Shown here: positions 26,908 to 35,007 of the stretch, in pieces | Position numbering within the stretch: the stretch's first letter is position 1 | Layout of the letters: every line of letters begins with the position of its first letter | Assembly (NCBI GenBank): GCA_012729335.1 | Contig: JAAYDJ010000017.1 | Span: 1-64,000, forward strand | DNA from: Bacteroidales bacterium | Lineage (GTDB): Bacteria; Bacteroidota; Bacteroidia; Bacteroidales; Prolixibacteraceae | Length of the DNA: 64,000 nt | Direction: 5' to 3' | Position numbers and translations under genes: made by a program | Notes under the pieces: generated by a model | The model's database searches: none | The model's input: only the letters and a program-made list of their open reading frames with translations | Told to the model about the DNA's origin: nothing

Positions 26908-27222
26908 ATGAATTACCTGTTAATGGCACCTCCCGCAGGTGCGGAAACCAGCCCCTGGGCAACTTTCCTTCCGTTTTTAGTTATCCTGCTCATATTCTAT
27001 TTTTTCATGATCCGTCCGCAGGTAAAACGGCAGAAGGAGCTAAAAACCTTCCGTGAGAGCCTGGCCAAAGGCGACAAGGTGGTCACTACCGGAGGTATCT
27101 ACGGTAAGGTAGTGGAAATCAAAGACAATTATGTGGTCATGCAGGTTGACGACAATGTAAACATCAAAGTCGACAAGGCAGCCATCATCAAGGACATGAG
27201 CGATGCCGTCCAGCAGCGCTGA
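26908..27222 (+). CDS. yajC: Preprotein translocase accessory subunit YajC
   Basis: Small inner-membrane partner of SecDF in the Sec translocon. It has 104 residues: one N-terminal membrane segment (ATFLPFLVILLIFYFFMI, about 20-38), then the signature RPQVKRQKELKTFRESLAKGDKVVTTGGIYGKVVEI and a soluble domain. A terminator follows 20 bases after the stop, so it is a single-gene unit flanked by a promoter and terminator. secDF is not in the window. Confidence 0.95.
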   Translation: MNYLLMAPPAGAETSPWATFLPFLVILLIFYFFMIRPQVKRQKELKTFRESLAKGDKVVTTGGIYGKVVEIKDNYVVMQVDDNVNIKVDKAAIIKDMSDAVQQR

Positions 27223-27242
27223 CCGGAAAGATATTCCGCCCG

Positions 27243-27269
27243 GGCCGGCCCACCGCCGGCCTTTTTTTT
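27243..27269 (+). terminator. Terminator of yajC
   Basis: GGCCGGC (27243-27249) and GCCGGCC (27255-27261) form a perfect 7-bp GC stem with a CCACC loop, followed by eight T (27262-27269). The T run also supplies the -33 element of the next promoter. Confidence 0.9.
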
Positions 27270-27297
27270 GTATTTTCGGCCCCGGTTTATACCTTTG
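27267..27297 (+). promoter_or_regulatory. Promoter of the ybbR-coaE-dnaJ group
   Basis: TTTG at 27267-27270 and TACCTTTG at 27290-27297 match the Bacteroidota -33 and -7 elements with a 19-base spacer. The -33 element overlaps the last bases of the yajC terminator T run. Confidence 0.7.
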
Positions 27298-27334
27298 TGT
27301 CAGGATGATCTCCGCTTCAACCAACCACTGAAAA

Positions 27335-28294
27335 ATGAACACGCCCTTCTGGCCGAACAACCGGACCCTGGCGGTCTTTGTCATCTGTCTGGTGATTGCC
27401 ACCGCTTTGTGGTTCCTCAACGCCCTGAGCAAGAATTACACCACCACCATCGCCCACCCCGTCCAATATACCAACCTTCCCCGGAATAAATTCATCATCA
27501 ATAATCCCCCGGAAAAGCTCAACCTTAAAATCAGTGCCCACGGGTTCGCCCTGCTCCGGTACAAAATGGGAACCTCCTTTTCCCCCCTGACCATCGACGT
27601 GGAAGAACTCACCGGCAACACACCGCAGGTGACCGGAGGGCTATACATCATTTCAACACAGAACCTCCGAAGTGACATTGCCGCCCAGATCAATCCCGAG
27701 CTTCAGCTGGTCGACATTTCCCCGGGGGTGTTCACCATCTCGTTCGACAGTCTGGAGGTCAGGCAGGTTCCGGTTGCCCCCGGAGGACAATTCCAATTCA
27801 AGGCCGGCTTCGGGCTCTCCTCCCCCATCGTCTTCACCCCCTCACGGGTCACCATTTCGGGGCCCCTCCATGCCATCGAGGCCACCGACACCATCTACAC
27901 CATCCCCAGGCACTACAAAAACCTGGAATCCTCCTTTGAACTGGAGATTCCTCTGGTCATCCCCGGTCAGCTGATCGTGGAACCCGGGAAAGTCCACATG
28001 TCGGTCCCCGTCGACGAGTTCACCGAAAAGACCATGCGCGTTCCCGTCTGGATCGACAACCAGCCCGAGGAGGCCCGCGTAAGGCTTTTCCCCGGCGATG
28101 TGGAAGTTACCTTCAGGGTTGCCCTTTCCCGGTATGCCCGGATCAGGCCCGAAGACATCAGCTTGTTTGTATCCTGGGAAGAGATAGAGGCCAAGCTGCC
28201 TCAGCTGCCGGTCAGGGTCCAGAAGTTGACTCCGGGCATTACCGCGTTGAAAATCAACCCCAGCCATGTCGAATACCTCATTGAGAAACCGTAG
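27335..28294 (+). CDS. YbbR-domain membrane protein (CdaR-like)
   Basis: A 319-residue protein with one N-terminal membrane segment (TLAVFVICLVIATALWFLNAL) and an exported beta-rich part made of YbbR-like repeats. Recurring units include PLTIDVEELTGN, LEVRQVPVAPGGQFQFKAGFG and SRVTISGPLHAIEATDTI. In Firmicutes the relative CdaR regulates a diadenylate cyclase; no cyclase gene is visible here, so the partner is unknown. It overlaps coaE by 29 bases, suggesting one transcript. Confidence 0.82.
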   Translation: MNTPFWPNNRTLAVFVICLVIATALWFLNALSKNYTTTIAHPVQYTNLPRNKFIINNPPEKLNLKISAHGFALLRYKMGTSFSPLTIDVEELTGNTPQVTGGLYIISTQNLRSDIAAQINPELQLVDISPGVFTISFDSLEVRQVPVAPGGQFQFKAGFGLSSPIVFTPSRVTISGPLHAIEATDTIYTIPRHYKNLESSFELEIPLVIPGQLIVEPGKVHMSVPVDEFTEKTMRVPVWIDNQPEEARVRLFPGDVEVTFRVALSRYARIRPEDISLFVSWEEIEAKLPQLPVRVQKLTPGITALKINPSHVEYLIEKP

Positions 28295-28904
28295 GCTGCC
28301 CCTGAAGGTGGGAATCACCGGGGGCATCGGCAGTGGCAAAACACTGGCATGCAGGATTTTCACCACACTCGGGATCCCCGTTTTCAATGCCGACCGTGCA
28401 GCCCGTGACCTCTATACCTCCCATGAGGGCGTCAGAGATGAGATGGTCAGGATGTTCGGTCCGGAGATCTACCTTCCCGGCGGGGAGATCCACAGAAGCC
28501 TTCTGGCCTCACTGATTTTCAACAATCCCCGGGCGTTGGAAGCCGTCAACAGACGCATTCATCCCCTGGTCAGGGAGGCCTTTGCAGGATGGTTCGTCAC
28601 CCAAACAGGCCCCTATGTGCTGTTTGAATCGGCCCTGCTCTTTGAAACAGGCACCTGGAAATCCATGGACCTCACCCTGCTGGTGACCGCCCCTGAGGAA
28701 CTGCGCATTCACCGGGTCACCCGGCGCGACCGGGTATCCCCCGCAGAGGTCACCGCCCGCATGAACCATCAATGGAAAGATGTACAAAAAAAGGAGCTGG
28801 CAAGTTATATTCTCCTCAACGATGAGGCACACCCCCTGCTCGATCAGATTCTGGATACCGACCAAAAAACAAGAAAAATATGGGAAATTTCGGCAAATGG
28901 ATAG
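28266..28904 (+). CDS. coaE: Dephospho-CoA kinase CoaE
   Basis: Last step of coenzyme A synthesis: phosphorylates the 3'-hydroxyl of dephospho-CoA with ATP. It has 212 residues. The P-loop is KVGITGGIGSGKT near residues 14-26, followed by VFNADRAARDLY with the DxD-like region. Other conserved parts are HPLVREAF, the lid PEELRIHRVTRRDRVSPAEVTARM and the LNDEAHPLLDQ tail. The ATG lies inside ybbR and no other start fits; the end overlaps the next gene by 25 bases. Confidence 0.95.
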   Translation: MSNTSLRNRRLPLKVGITGGIGSGKTLACRIFTTLGIPVFNADRAARDLYTSHEGVRDEMVRMFGPEIYLPGGEIHRSLLASLIFNNPRALEAVNRRIHPLVREAFAGWFVTQTGPYVLFESALLFETGTWKSMDLTLLVTAPEELRIHRVTRRDRVSPAEVTARMNHQWKDVQKKELASYILLNDEAHPLLDQILDTDQKTRKIWEISANG

Positions 28905-29608
28905 GCGGAGGCCTGGGCTGGGCCGTGGGAGGCCCCATCGGCGGCCTCCTGGGATTCGTCATTGGTTCGGTGGTTGACGGGGCCACCATGGTTACCGGTA
29001 CACAACGGGGCCCGCAAACGCGTACCACCTCTGGGGGCTACCTGATGAGCCTGTTGGTACTGATCGCAGCGACCATGAAGGTCGACGGAAAGGTGATGCG
29101 TTCGGAACTCGACTATGTGAGGGAGTTCCTCCGGACCAACTTCGGAGAGGAAGCCGCCGCCGAAGCGGTGGGCATGCTGCGCGACCTGCTCCGGCAGAAC
29201 ATCCCCGTGGCCGACGTCTGCCGTCAAATCCAAACCCATATGAATTATTCGGCCCGCCTTCAGCTCCTCCACTTCCTCTACGGCATCGCCGGCGCCGACA
29301 CCGCCATCAACGCCGAAGAACAAAAACTGATCGCCTTCATGGCCACACAAATGGGCATCAGCGGGAACGACCAGGTCTCCATCAAAGCCATGTTCATCAA
29401 GGATACCGGCTACGCTTACCAGATCCTCGAAATAGACCCCTCCGCCTCCGACGAGGAGGTCAAAAAAGCCTACCGCAGAATGGCTATGAAATACCACCCC
29501 GACAAGGTGGCCCCTCTGGGCGAGGAAGTGCAGAAATCAGCCCAGGAAAAATTCAGAAGTGTGAATGAAGCCTATGAAACCATCAAAAAAGAACGTCAGA
29601 TGATCTGA
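28880..29608 (+). CDS. TerB/DnaJ-domain protein (DjlA-like)
   Basis: A 242-residue co-chaperone. A Gly-rich N-terminal segment (WIGGGLGWAVGGPIGGLLGF) looks like a membrane or membrane-binding stretch. A TerB-like helical domain (about 50-155, LVLIAATMKVDGKVMRSELDYV) follows. A C-terminal J domain (about 170-240) has AYQILEIDPSASDEEVKKAY and the HPD motif in YHPDKVAPLG, which stimulates DnaK. The same order is seen in DjlA. It overlaps coaE by 25 bases and ends 14 bases from the convergent PUR-like gene. Confidence 0.9.
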   Translation: MGNFGKWIGGGLGWAVGGPIGGLLGFVIGSVVDGATMVTGTQRGPQTRTTSGGYLMSLLVLIAATMKVDGKVMRSELDYVREFLRTNFGEEAAAEAVGMLRDLLRQNIPVADVCRQIQTHMNYSARLQLLHFLYGIAGADTAINAEEQKLIAFMATQMGISGNDQVSIKAMFIKDTGYAYQILEIDPSASDEEVKKAYRRMAMKYHPDKVAPLGEEVQKSAQEKFRSVNEAYETIKKERQMI

Positions 29609-29622
29609 ACGAGAATCCCCCA

Positions 29623-29979
29623 TTACCCTTCATCTTCATCGTAGCCGGGGGTAAACTCCACCCTGTCATTGATGTCATGGCGGTGACCCGCCTCTGGCTG
29701 CTGCTCCCTGATAAAGGCCGAACTCTCTTCCAGAGCCGAGGTAAAATTATCGAAGTCTTCGGGATATAGGAAGATCTTATGCTTCTCATAAAAGAAATTA
29801 CCGTCATTCTCCATCCGTTTCTTGCTTTCGGTGATGATAATATACATCTCACCGTTTCTGGTTCGCTTGACGTCAAAGAAATAGGTCCTTTTTCCTGCCC
29901 TGATCACTTTGGAACGGACATCCTGGCTGAAACCGCCACCTGTCTCCTCGGTCCTTTCAAATTTTTCCGGATCTGTCAT
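29623..29979 (-). CDS. PUR-alpha-like nucleic-acid-binding protein (DUF3276)
   Basis: A 118-residue protein. The ATG at 29977-29979 is preferred to an upstream start that adds 19 unlikely residues. The core is a single PUR repeat: VIRAGKRTYFFDVKRTRNGEMYIIITESK, then NFFYEKHKIFLYPEDFDNFTSALE. The tail is acidic (GYDEDEG). PUR repeats bind single-stranded DNA or RNA, and bacterial versions dimerise into a Whirly-like fold; the cellular role is unknown. Common in Bacteroidota and spirochaetes. Confidence 0.88.
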   Translation of the reverse strand: MTDPEKFERTEETGGGFSQDVRSKVIRAGKRTYFFDVKRTRNGEMYIIITESKKRMENDGNFFYEKHKIFLYPEDFDNFTSALEESSAFIREQQPEAGHRHDINDRVEFTPGYDEDEG

Positions 29980-30020
29980 TTTTCCGTCAGTTACGTTCCT
30001 GTTAAAACACCAAATTTCTG

Positions 30021-30050
30021 AAAAAAAACGCCACAAAACCCCTTTGTCGC
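30021..30050 (-). terminator. Probable terminator after folD
   Basis: On the minus strand GCGACAAA and TTTGTGGCG pair around a GGGG-containing loop, with a small bulge in the stem, and are followed by eight T (30028-30021). It sits just after the folD stop and before the PUR-like gene on the same strand. Confidence 0.45.
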
Positions 30051-30066
30051 TAAAAAAAGCAAGGGA

Positions 30067-30936
30067 TCAGTGGCCTGCGGCTTTGAGGGTATTCAGCAGC
30101 AGGGAGACTCTGGTCATGGGGCCGACGCCACCGGGAACGGGGGTGATCCAGGAGCACCTGGGGGCGACTTCCTCAAAACGGACATCCCCCTTGAGTCTGA
30201 ATCCTGATTTGGCAGTAGGATCGGCCACGCGGGTGGTGCCCACGTCAATCACCACAGCCCCCTCCTTGACCATGGCAGCGGTCACAAACCCGGGAACTCC
30301 CATCGCCGCCACCAGAATATCGGCCTCCGCACAGAGGCGCTCCAGATCACGGGTACGGCTGTGGGCCACCGTCACCGTCGCATTGACGTTTTTGTGAGAC
30401 ATCAATACGCTCAAAGGCCGCCCCACAATGTTGCTTCGGCCGATGATCACGCATGACCTGCCGCTGGTCTCTATGCCGCAGCGCCTGATCAGCTCCACGA
30501 TACCAAATGGCGTCGCCGATACAAACGAGGGCATCCCCAGCACCATCTTCCCCACGTTCACGGGATGAAACCCATCCACATCCTTCGCAGGATCGATGGC
30601 CTCGATCACCTTCTGCTCACGGATATGGGCAGGCAGGGGCAACTGCACGATAAACCCGTCGATCTCCGGGTCCCGGTTCAGCCTGTCCACCCCGGAAAGA
30701 AGTTCCTCTTCGGTGACCTCCTCCTCATAGCGTACCAGGGTAGAGGTGAATCCCACCTCCTGGCAATCCTTGATTTTGTGGGCTACGTATGACTCGCTGC
30801 CTCCGTCGTGCCCCACCAGGATGGCCGCCAGATGCGGCGCCTTTCCACCGGCGGCCCTGATGGCCGCCACTTTCCGGGCGATCTCCTGACGGATCTCACC
30901 GGCAATTCTTTTCCCGTCTATCAGTTGCATGGTCAT
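30067..30936 (-). CDS. folD: Bifunctional methylenetetrahydrofolate dehydrogenase/cyclohydrolase FolD
   Basis: Interconverts 5,10-methylene- and 10-formyl-tetrahydrofolate with NADP+, feeding purine and formyl-Met synthesis. It has 289 residues. Motifs are [16 protein letters not shown] with the catalytic lysine, [24 protein letters not shown], and the NADP site [14 protein letters not shown]. The C-terminal [12 protein letters not shown] motif is present. It lies 28 bases downstream of ffh on the same strand. The start is one of two ATGs two codons apart. Confidence 0.96.
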   Translation of the reverse strand: MTMQLIDGKRIAGEIRQEIARKVAAIRAAGGKAPHLAAILVGHDGGSESYVAHKIKDCQEVGFTSTLVRYEEEVTEEELLSGVDRLNRDPEIDGFIVQLPLPAHIREQKVIEAIDPAKDVDGFHPVNVGKMVLGMPSFVSATPFGIVELIRRCGIETSGRSCVIIGRSNIVGRPLSVLMSHKNVNATVTVAHSRTRDLERLCAEADILVAAMGVPGFVTAAMVKEGAVVIDVGTTRVADPTAKSGFRLKGDVRFEEVAPRCSWITPVPGGVGPMTRVSLLLNTLKAAGH

Positions 30937-30964
30937 TGGTTTAAGTGTTTACGCCTCCCGGTGC

Positions 30965-32293
30965 CTACCGCTTCCGCTGGGCTCCCATGATGTTCTTCAG
31001 GTTCTTTCCCGTGGCCACCATCTTCATCATCCTGCTGGTCTCAGTAAACTGTTTCAGCAAACGGTTGACCTCCTGGATGGAAGTCCCCGAACCGTCGGCA
31101 ATCCGCTTGCGGCGGCTGCCATTCATCAGCGAGGGATTTTCCCGCTCGGAGGGGGTCATCGACTGGATAATGGCCTCGATGTGCTTGAAAGAGTCGTTGT
31201 CGAGTTCCACATCGCGGAGGGCTTTTCCCATTCCGGGAATCATGGAGGCCACATCCTTCAGGTTGCCCATCTTCTTTATCTGTTGTATCTGCTTGAGAAA
31301 GTCATTGAAATTAAACTGGTCGCGGGCCAGCTTTTGCTGCAGTTTCCGGGCTTCCTCGGTATCAAACTGCTCCTGGGCCTTCTCCACCAGGGAAACGATG
31401 TCTCCCATGCCCAGGATCCGGTCGGCCATACGGTCGGGATGGAACACCTCGATGGCGTCCATCTTTTCGCCGGTCCCCACAAATTTGATGGGCTTGTCGA
31501 CTACTGAACGGATGGAAAGAGCCGCCCCACCCCGGGTATCCCCGTCGAGCTTGGTGAGCACCACCCCGTCAAAGTCAAGCCGCTCATTAAACTCCCGGGC
31601 CGTATTCACGGCATCCTGGCCGGTCATGGCATCCACCACGAAAAGAATCTCGTCGGGTCTGACCTCCTCCTTGATGGCCGTGATCTCCTTCATCATCTGC
31701 TCATCGATGGCCAGGCGCCCGGCGGTGTCGATGATGACCACATCAAATCCATTCCCACGGGCATGCCTGATGGCATTGCGGGCAATCACCACCGGCTGGA
31801 GGTTCCCCTCCTCGGTGTATACGGGTACCCCGATCTGCCCCCCAACCACCTTCAGCTGCTCGATGGCCGCCGGCCGGTATACGTCACCGGCTACCAACAA
31901 CGGATGGCGCCCCCGCTTGTGCTTGAGCATATGCGCCAGCTTCCCCGAAAAAGTCGTCTTTCCCGATCCCTGCAAACCCGCCATTAATATGATGGCCGGA
32001 CTCCCCTTCAGATGGATGTCGGTAAACTTACCCCCCATCAGCAACGCCAGCTCATCATGCACCAACTTGACCATCAACTGCCCCGGCTTCACCGACGTGA
32101 GCACATCCATGCCTATGGCCTTCTCTTTCACTGTATCGGTGAAGGTCTTGGCCGTCTTGAAGTTGACATCGGCGTCAAGCAACGCCCGGCGAATCTCCTT
32201 TAACGTCTCGGCTACATTGATCTCCGTGATCTTCCCCTGTCCTTTCAGCAACTTGAATGACCGTTCCAGTTTTTCGCTCAGATTCTCAAACAT
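30965..32293 (-). CDS. ffh: Signal recognition particle protein Ffh
   Basis: SRP54 GTPase that binds signal peptides and 4.5S RNA and targets ribosomes to FtsY. The ATG at 32291-32293 gives 442 residues and the usual start MFENLSEKLERSFKLLKGQG; an upstream in-frame start is ruled out by family length. The N domain is followed by the G domain with P-loop GLQGSGKTTFSGKL, DTAGRL and TKLDGDTRGGAALS. The Met-rich M domain includes MASMIPGMGKAL and ends with SRMMKM and KNIMGAQRKR. A -7 element (minus TATTTTTG, 32324-32317) lies upstream. It is divergent from tex. Confidence 0.96.
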   Translation of the reverse strand: MFENLSEKLERSFKLLKGQGKITEINVAETLKEIRRALLDADVNFKTAKTFTDTVKEKAIGMDVLTSVKPGQLMVKLVHDELALLMGGKFTDIHLKGSPAIILMAGLQGSGKTTFSGKLAHMLKHKRGRHPLLVAGDVYRPAAIEQLKVVGGQIGVPVYTEEGNLQPVVIARNAIRHARGNGFDVVIIDTAGRLAIDEQMMKEITAIKEEVRPDEILFVVDAMTGQDAVNTAREFNERLDFDGVVLTKLDGDTRGGAALSIRSVVDKPIKFVGTGEKMDAIEVFHPDRMADRILGMGDIVSLVEKAQEQFDTEEARKLQQKLARDQFNFNDFLKQIQQIKKMGNLKDVASMIPGMGKALRDVELDNDSFKHIEAIIQSMTPSERENPSLMNGSRRKRIADGSGTSIQEVNRLLKQFTETSRMMKMVATGKNLKNIMGAQRKR

Positions 32294-32370
32294 GCGCTTC
32301 TCTTTTTTAATTGCCGCAAAAATATAAAAAAATGGGCCTCGGCAGCCCACCCCTCCCCGATTAAAGCCCC

Positions 32371-32417
32371 GGGGAGAATCGTCGGGGTGGAGAATCGTGC
32401 GGGGTGGAGAATCGTGC
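32371..32417. repeat. Tandem repeat with 17-bp unit upstream of tex
   Basis: GGGGTGGAGAATCGTGC occurs exactly at 32384-32400 and 32401-32417. A shortened copy (GGGGAGAATCGTC) lies at 32371-32383. The array ends 8 bases before the tex -7 element, so copy number would alter the sequence around the -33 position. Confidence 0.85.
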
Positions 32418-32425
32418 GGGTTTTG

Positions 32426-32433
32426 TACCTTTG
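32426..32433 (+). promoter_or_regulatory. -7 element of the tex promoter
   Basis: TACCTTTG matches the Bacteroidota -7 consensus, 21 bases before the tex ATG. No TTTG lies at the -33 distance; that position is occupied by the 17-bp tandem repeat. Confidence 0.5.
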
Positions 32434-32454
32434 CAGAAACAACCCGAAAAGGAG

Positions 32455-34590
32455 ATGAACCCAAAAATCACGGAAATCATTGCCGGGGAACTGCAGATCC
32501 CCGTGGTCAGGGCCCGCAACACCATCGACCTGCTTCACGACGGGGCGACGGTTCCCTTCATTGCGCGCTACCGCAAGGAAATGACCGGGAGCCTCGACGA
32601 AGTGCAGATCGGCAGGATCAGGGAACTCTGGGAAAAATTCACGGAACTTGAAAAGCGGAAAGAAACGGTGTTGAAGACCATCGCAGCCCTGGAGAAGCTG
32701 ACTCCGGAGTTGCAAGCCCGCATCGAAGGATGCTTCGATGCGGCGGAACTCGAAGACCTCTATCTTCCCTATAAACCCAGGCGTAAAACACGGGCCACCA
32801 CGGCCCGTGAAAACGGGCTGGAGCCACTGGCAAAAATCGTGATGGCCCAGTACGAGAGAAATCCGCAGGCCCGCGCCCGGCAATTCCTCAGCGACAAGGT
32901 GACTTCCGAAGAAGAGGCCCTTGCGGGAGCCAGGGACATTATTGCCGAATGGATCAACGAGAATGAAAAGGCCCGGAATGTGGTCCGCCGCGGCTTTGAG
33001 AGGACGGCGCTCATCCGTTCCGCTGTAGTCAAAGGCAAGGAAGAGGAAGGGATGAAATACCGTGACTACCACACCTGGGAGGAACCTCTGAAAAGGTGCC
33101 CCTCTCACCGGCTGCTGGCCATGCGCCGCGGGGAAAAGGAGGGTTACCTGCGGGTATCCCTGGTTCCCGACATCGAGGGAATCACCAGCCAGTTGCTGCG
33201 CCTTTTCGTGAAAAGCGAAGGCCCCTGCGCTGATCAGGTGATCCAGGCCGCCAGGGACAGCTATTCCCGGTTGCTGGCCCCTTCTATCGAAAACGAATTT
33301 GCCGCCCTTTCCAGAGAAAAAGCCGACAGGGAAGCCATTTCGGTATTTGCCGAAAACCTGCGCCAGTTGCTGCTGGCCCCGCCCCTGGGCCCCATGCGGG
33401 TCCTGGCCATCGACCCCGGCTTCCGTACAGGCTGCAAGGTAGTCTGCCTCGACGAACAGGGTAACCTCCTGCATAATGAAACCATCTATCCCCATCCGCC
33501 CCAGAGCGACCGCAGAATGGCCATCCGTAAACTCTCGGCCATGACCGAAGCCTATAAAATCGAGGCCATCGCCATCGGCAACGGCACCGCCAGCCGCGAA
33601 ACCGAGGATTTTATCAGAGGGCATTACCTCGACCGGGAGGTAAAGGTTTTTGTGGTCAGTGAAGACGGCGCTTCGGTTTACTCAGCCTCGGCAGTGGCCC
33701 GCGAGGAGTTCCCCGACTATGATGTGACGGTCAGGGGCGCCGTCTCTATAGGTCGCCGGCTGATGGACCCCCTGGCCGAACTGGTCAAAATCGACCCGAA
33801 AAGCATCGGCGTGGGGCAGTACCAGCACGACGTGGACCAGAAAATGCTCAAAAGGAGCCTCGACGGGGTGGTCGTTTCCGTAGTCAACCACGTGGGAGTC
33901 AACGTCAACACCGCCAGTCCGGAGATCCTCACCTATGTCTCGGGTCTGGGGCCGCAGCTGGCCCGGAACATCGTCGACCACCGCAGGGAAAACGGCCCCT
34001 TTTCTTCCCGCAAAGCCCTTATGGAAGTACCCCGGATGGGCGCCAAAGCCTTTGAACAGGCCGCAGGATTCCTCAGGGTCCCCGCCTCCGCCAACCCTCT
34101 CGACAACTCAGCCGTCCACCCCGAATCCTATCCCCTGGTCGAAAAAATCGCCGCCGACCTGGGAACCACCCTCTCCGACCTGATCGGCAAAGAAGAACTG
34201 ATTGCTGGAATTGAACTCTCACGGTATGTGACTCCTGAACGGGGAATTCCTACCCTGACCGATATCTGCCAGGAAATGGCCAAACCGGGCCGTGACCCCC
34301 GAAAAACGGTCAAGGTGTTTGAATTCGCCAGCGGAATCTATAAAATTGAAGACCTCCAGCCCGGAATGATCCTGCCGGGTATCGTCAACAACATCACCCG
34401 CTTCGGGGCTTTCGTTGATATCGGGGTGAAACAGTCGGGACTGGTTCACATCTCCGAGCTGGCCAACAGGTACGTCGCCGACCCCGGAGAAGTGGTTAAA
34501 CTCCACCAGCATGTCAGGGTGAAAGTACTGGAAGTCGACCTGGCCCGCCGCAGAATTCAGTTGTCCCTGAAACAGGCCGGCGATTCTTGA
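32455..34590 (+). CDS. tex: Tex-family S1 RNA-binding transcription accessory protein
   Basis: A 711-residue protein. The ATG at 32455 follows AAAAGGAG; a longer frame upstream runs through repeats and the promoter. Order: helical N-terminus (TIDLLHDGATVPFIARYRKEM), a YqgF-like RNase H fold (VLAIDPGFRTGCKVVCLDEQG, about 315-440), a helix-hairpin-helix region (NTASPEILTYVSGLGPQLARNIV), and a C-terminal S1 domain (PGMILPGIVNNITRFGAFVDIGVKQSGLVHIS, given in pieces here as one fold). Tex proteins bind RNA and are the bacterial relatives of Spt6; the bacterial role is not settled. Confidence 0.95.
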   Translation: MNPKITEIIAGELQIPVVRARNTIDLLHDGATVPFIARYRKEMTGSLDEVQIGRIRELWEKFTELEKRKETVLKTIAALEKLTPELQARIEGCFDAAELEDLYLPYKPRRKTRATTARENGLEPLAKIVMAQYERNPQARARQFLSDKVTSEEEALAGARDIIAEWINENEKARNVVRRGFERTALIRSAVVKGKEEEGMKYRDYHTWEEPLKRCPSHRLLAMRRGEKEGYLRVSLVPDIEGITSQLLRLFVKSEGPCADQVIQAARDSYSRLLAPSIENEFAALSREKADREAISVFAENLRQLLLAPPLGPMRVLAIDPGFRTGCKVVCLDEQGNLLHNETIYPHPPQSDRRMAIRKLSAMTEAYKIEAIAIGNGTASRETEDFIRGHYLDREVKVFVVSEDGASVYSASAVAREEFPDYDVTVRGAVSIGRRLMDPLAELVKIDPKSIGVGQYQHDVDQKMLKRSLDGVVVSVVNHVGVNVNTASPEILTYVSGLGPQLARNIVDHRRENGPFSSRKALMEVPRMGAKAFEQAAGFLRVPASANPLDNSAVHPESYPLVEKIAADLGTTLSDLIGKEELIAGIELSRYVTPERGIPTLTDICQEMAKPGRDPRKTVKVFEFASGIYKIEDLQPGMILPGIVNNITRFGAFVDIGVKQSGLVHISELANRYVADPGEVVKLHQHVRVKVLEVDLARRRIQLSLKQAGDS

Positions 34591-34682
34591 GAAATAGGCT
34601 TCACCAATGGCATACCAAAGCCCGGCACGGCTCTCCACCGGCCTGTCGGCTCCGGCTACCCGGCCTCCCGGAGAAACAGGAA

Positions 34683-34937
34683 CTACTCTTCCTCTTCTTC
34701 CTCATCCTCATCAAATTCCTGCGAGAATTCTATCTCCAGGAACTCTTCTGCCTCTTCCACAAGCTGGGCCACAAACTCCTCGTTCTGCGGCTCCTCATCA
34801 ATCCAGTGGATGTGCTGGTTGCTCCAGAAATCATCGATGTCGCTTTCAATAATGAACCGCGGATTCTCGTTGTGGACCACATAAATGGTATCCGGGGCCT
34901 GCTGTGAATTGTCAGCTAATAAGAACTTTGGCAGCAT
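34683..34937 (-). CDS. Small acidic protein, conserved type but unknown function
   Basis: An 84-residue protein opening with a hydrophobic stretch (MLPKFLLADN) and a mixed block (DTIYVVHNENPRFIIESD, then DDFWSNQHIHWIDE). It ends in a very acidic tail with a run of Glu. Codon use fits the neighbours and a -7 element (minus TACATTTG, 34968-34961) lies 24 bases upstream of the ATG, so it is likely real. Similar small acidic proteins occur in Bacteroidota. No function is assigned. It is convergent with tex and 70 bases downstream of mutS2's stop side. Confidence 0.75.
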   Translation of the reverse strand: MLPKFLLADNSQQAPDTIYVVHNENPRFIIESDIDDFWSNQHIHWIDEEPQNEEFVAQLVEEAEEFLEIEFSQEFDEDEEEEEE

Positions 34938-35007
34938 TTCAAATAATATTGGTGATATAACAAATGTACTATTTTTTTGCTAAGTGCGGGAGTTGGCCTG
35001 AATTTTC

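Noticed and set aside
28266-28294. Frameshift between ybbR and coaE
   Set aside because: Both genes have complete ends; the 29-base overlap is a normal coupled start with no better ATG for coaE.
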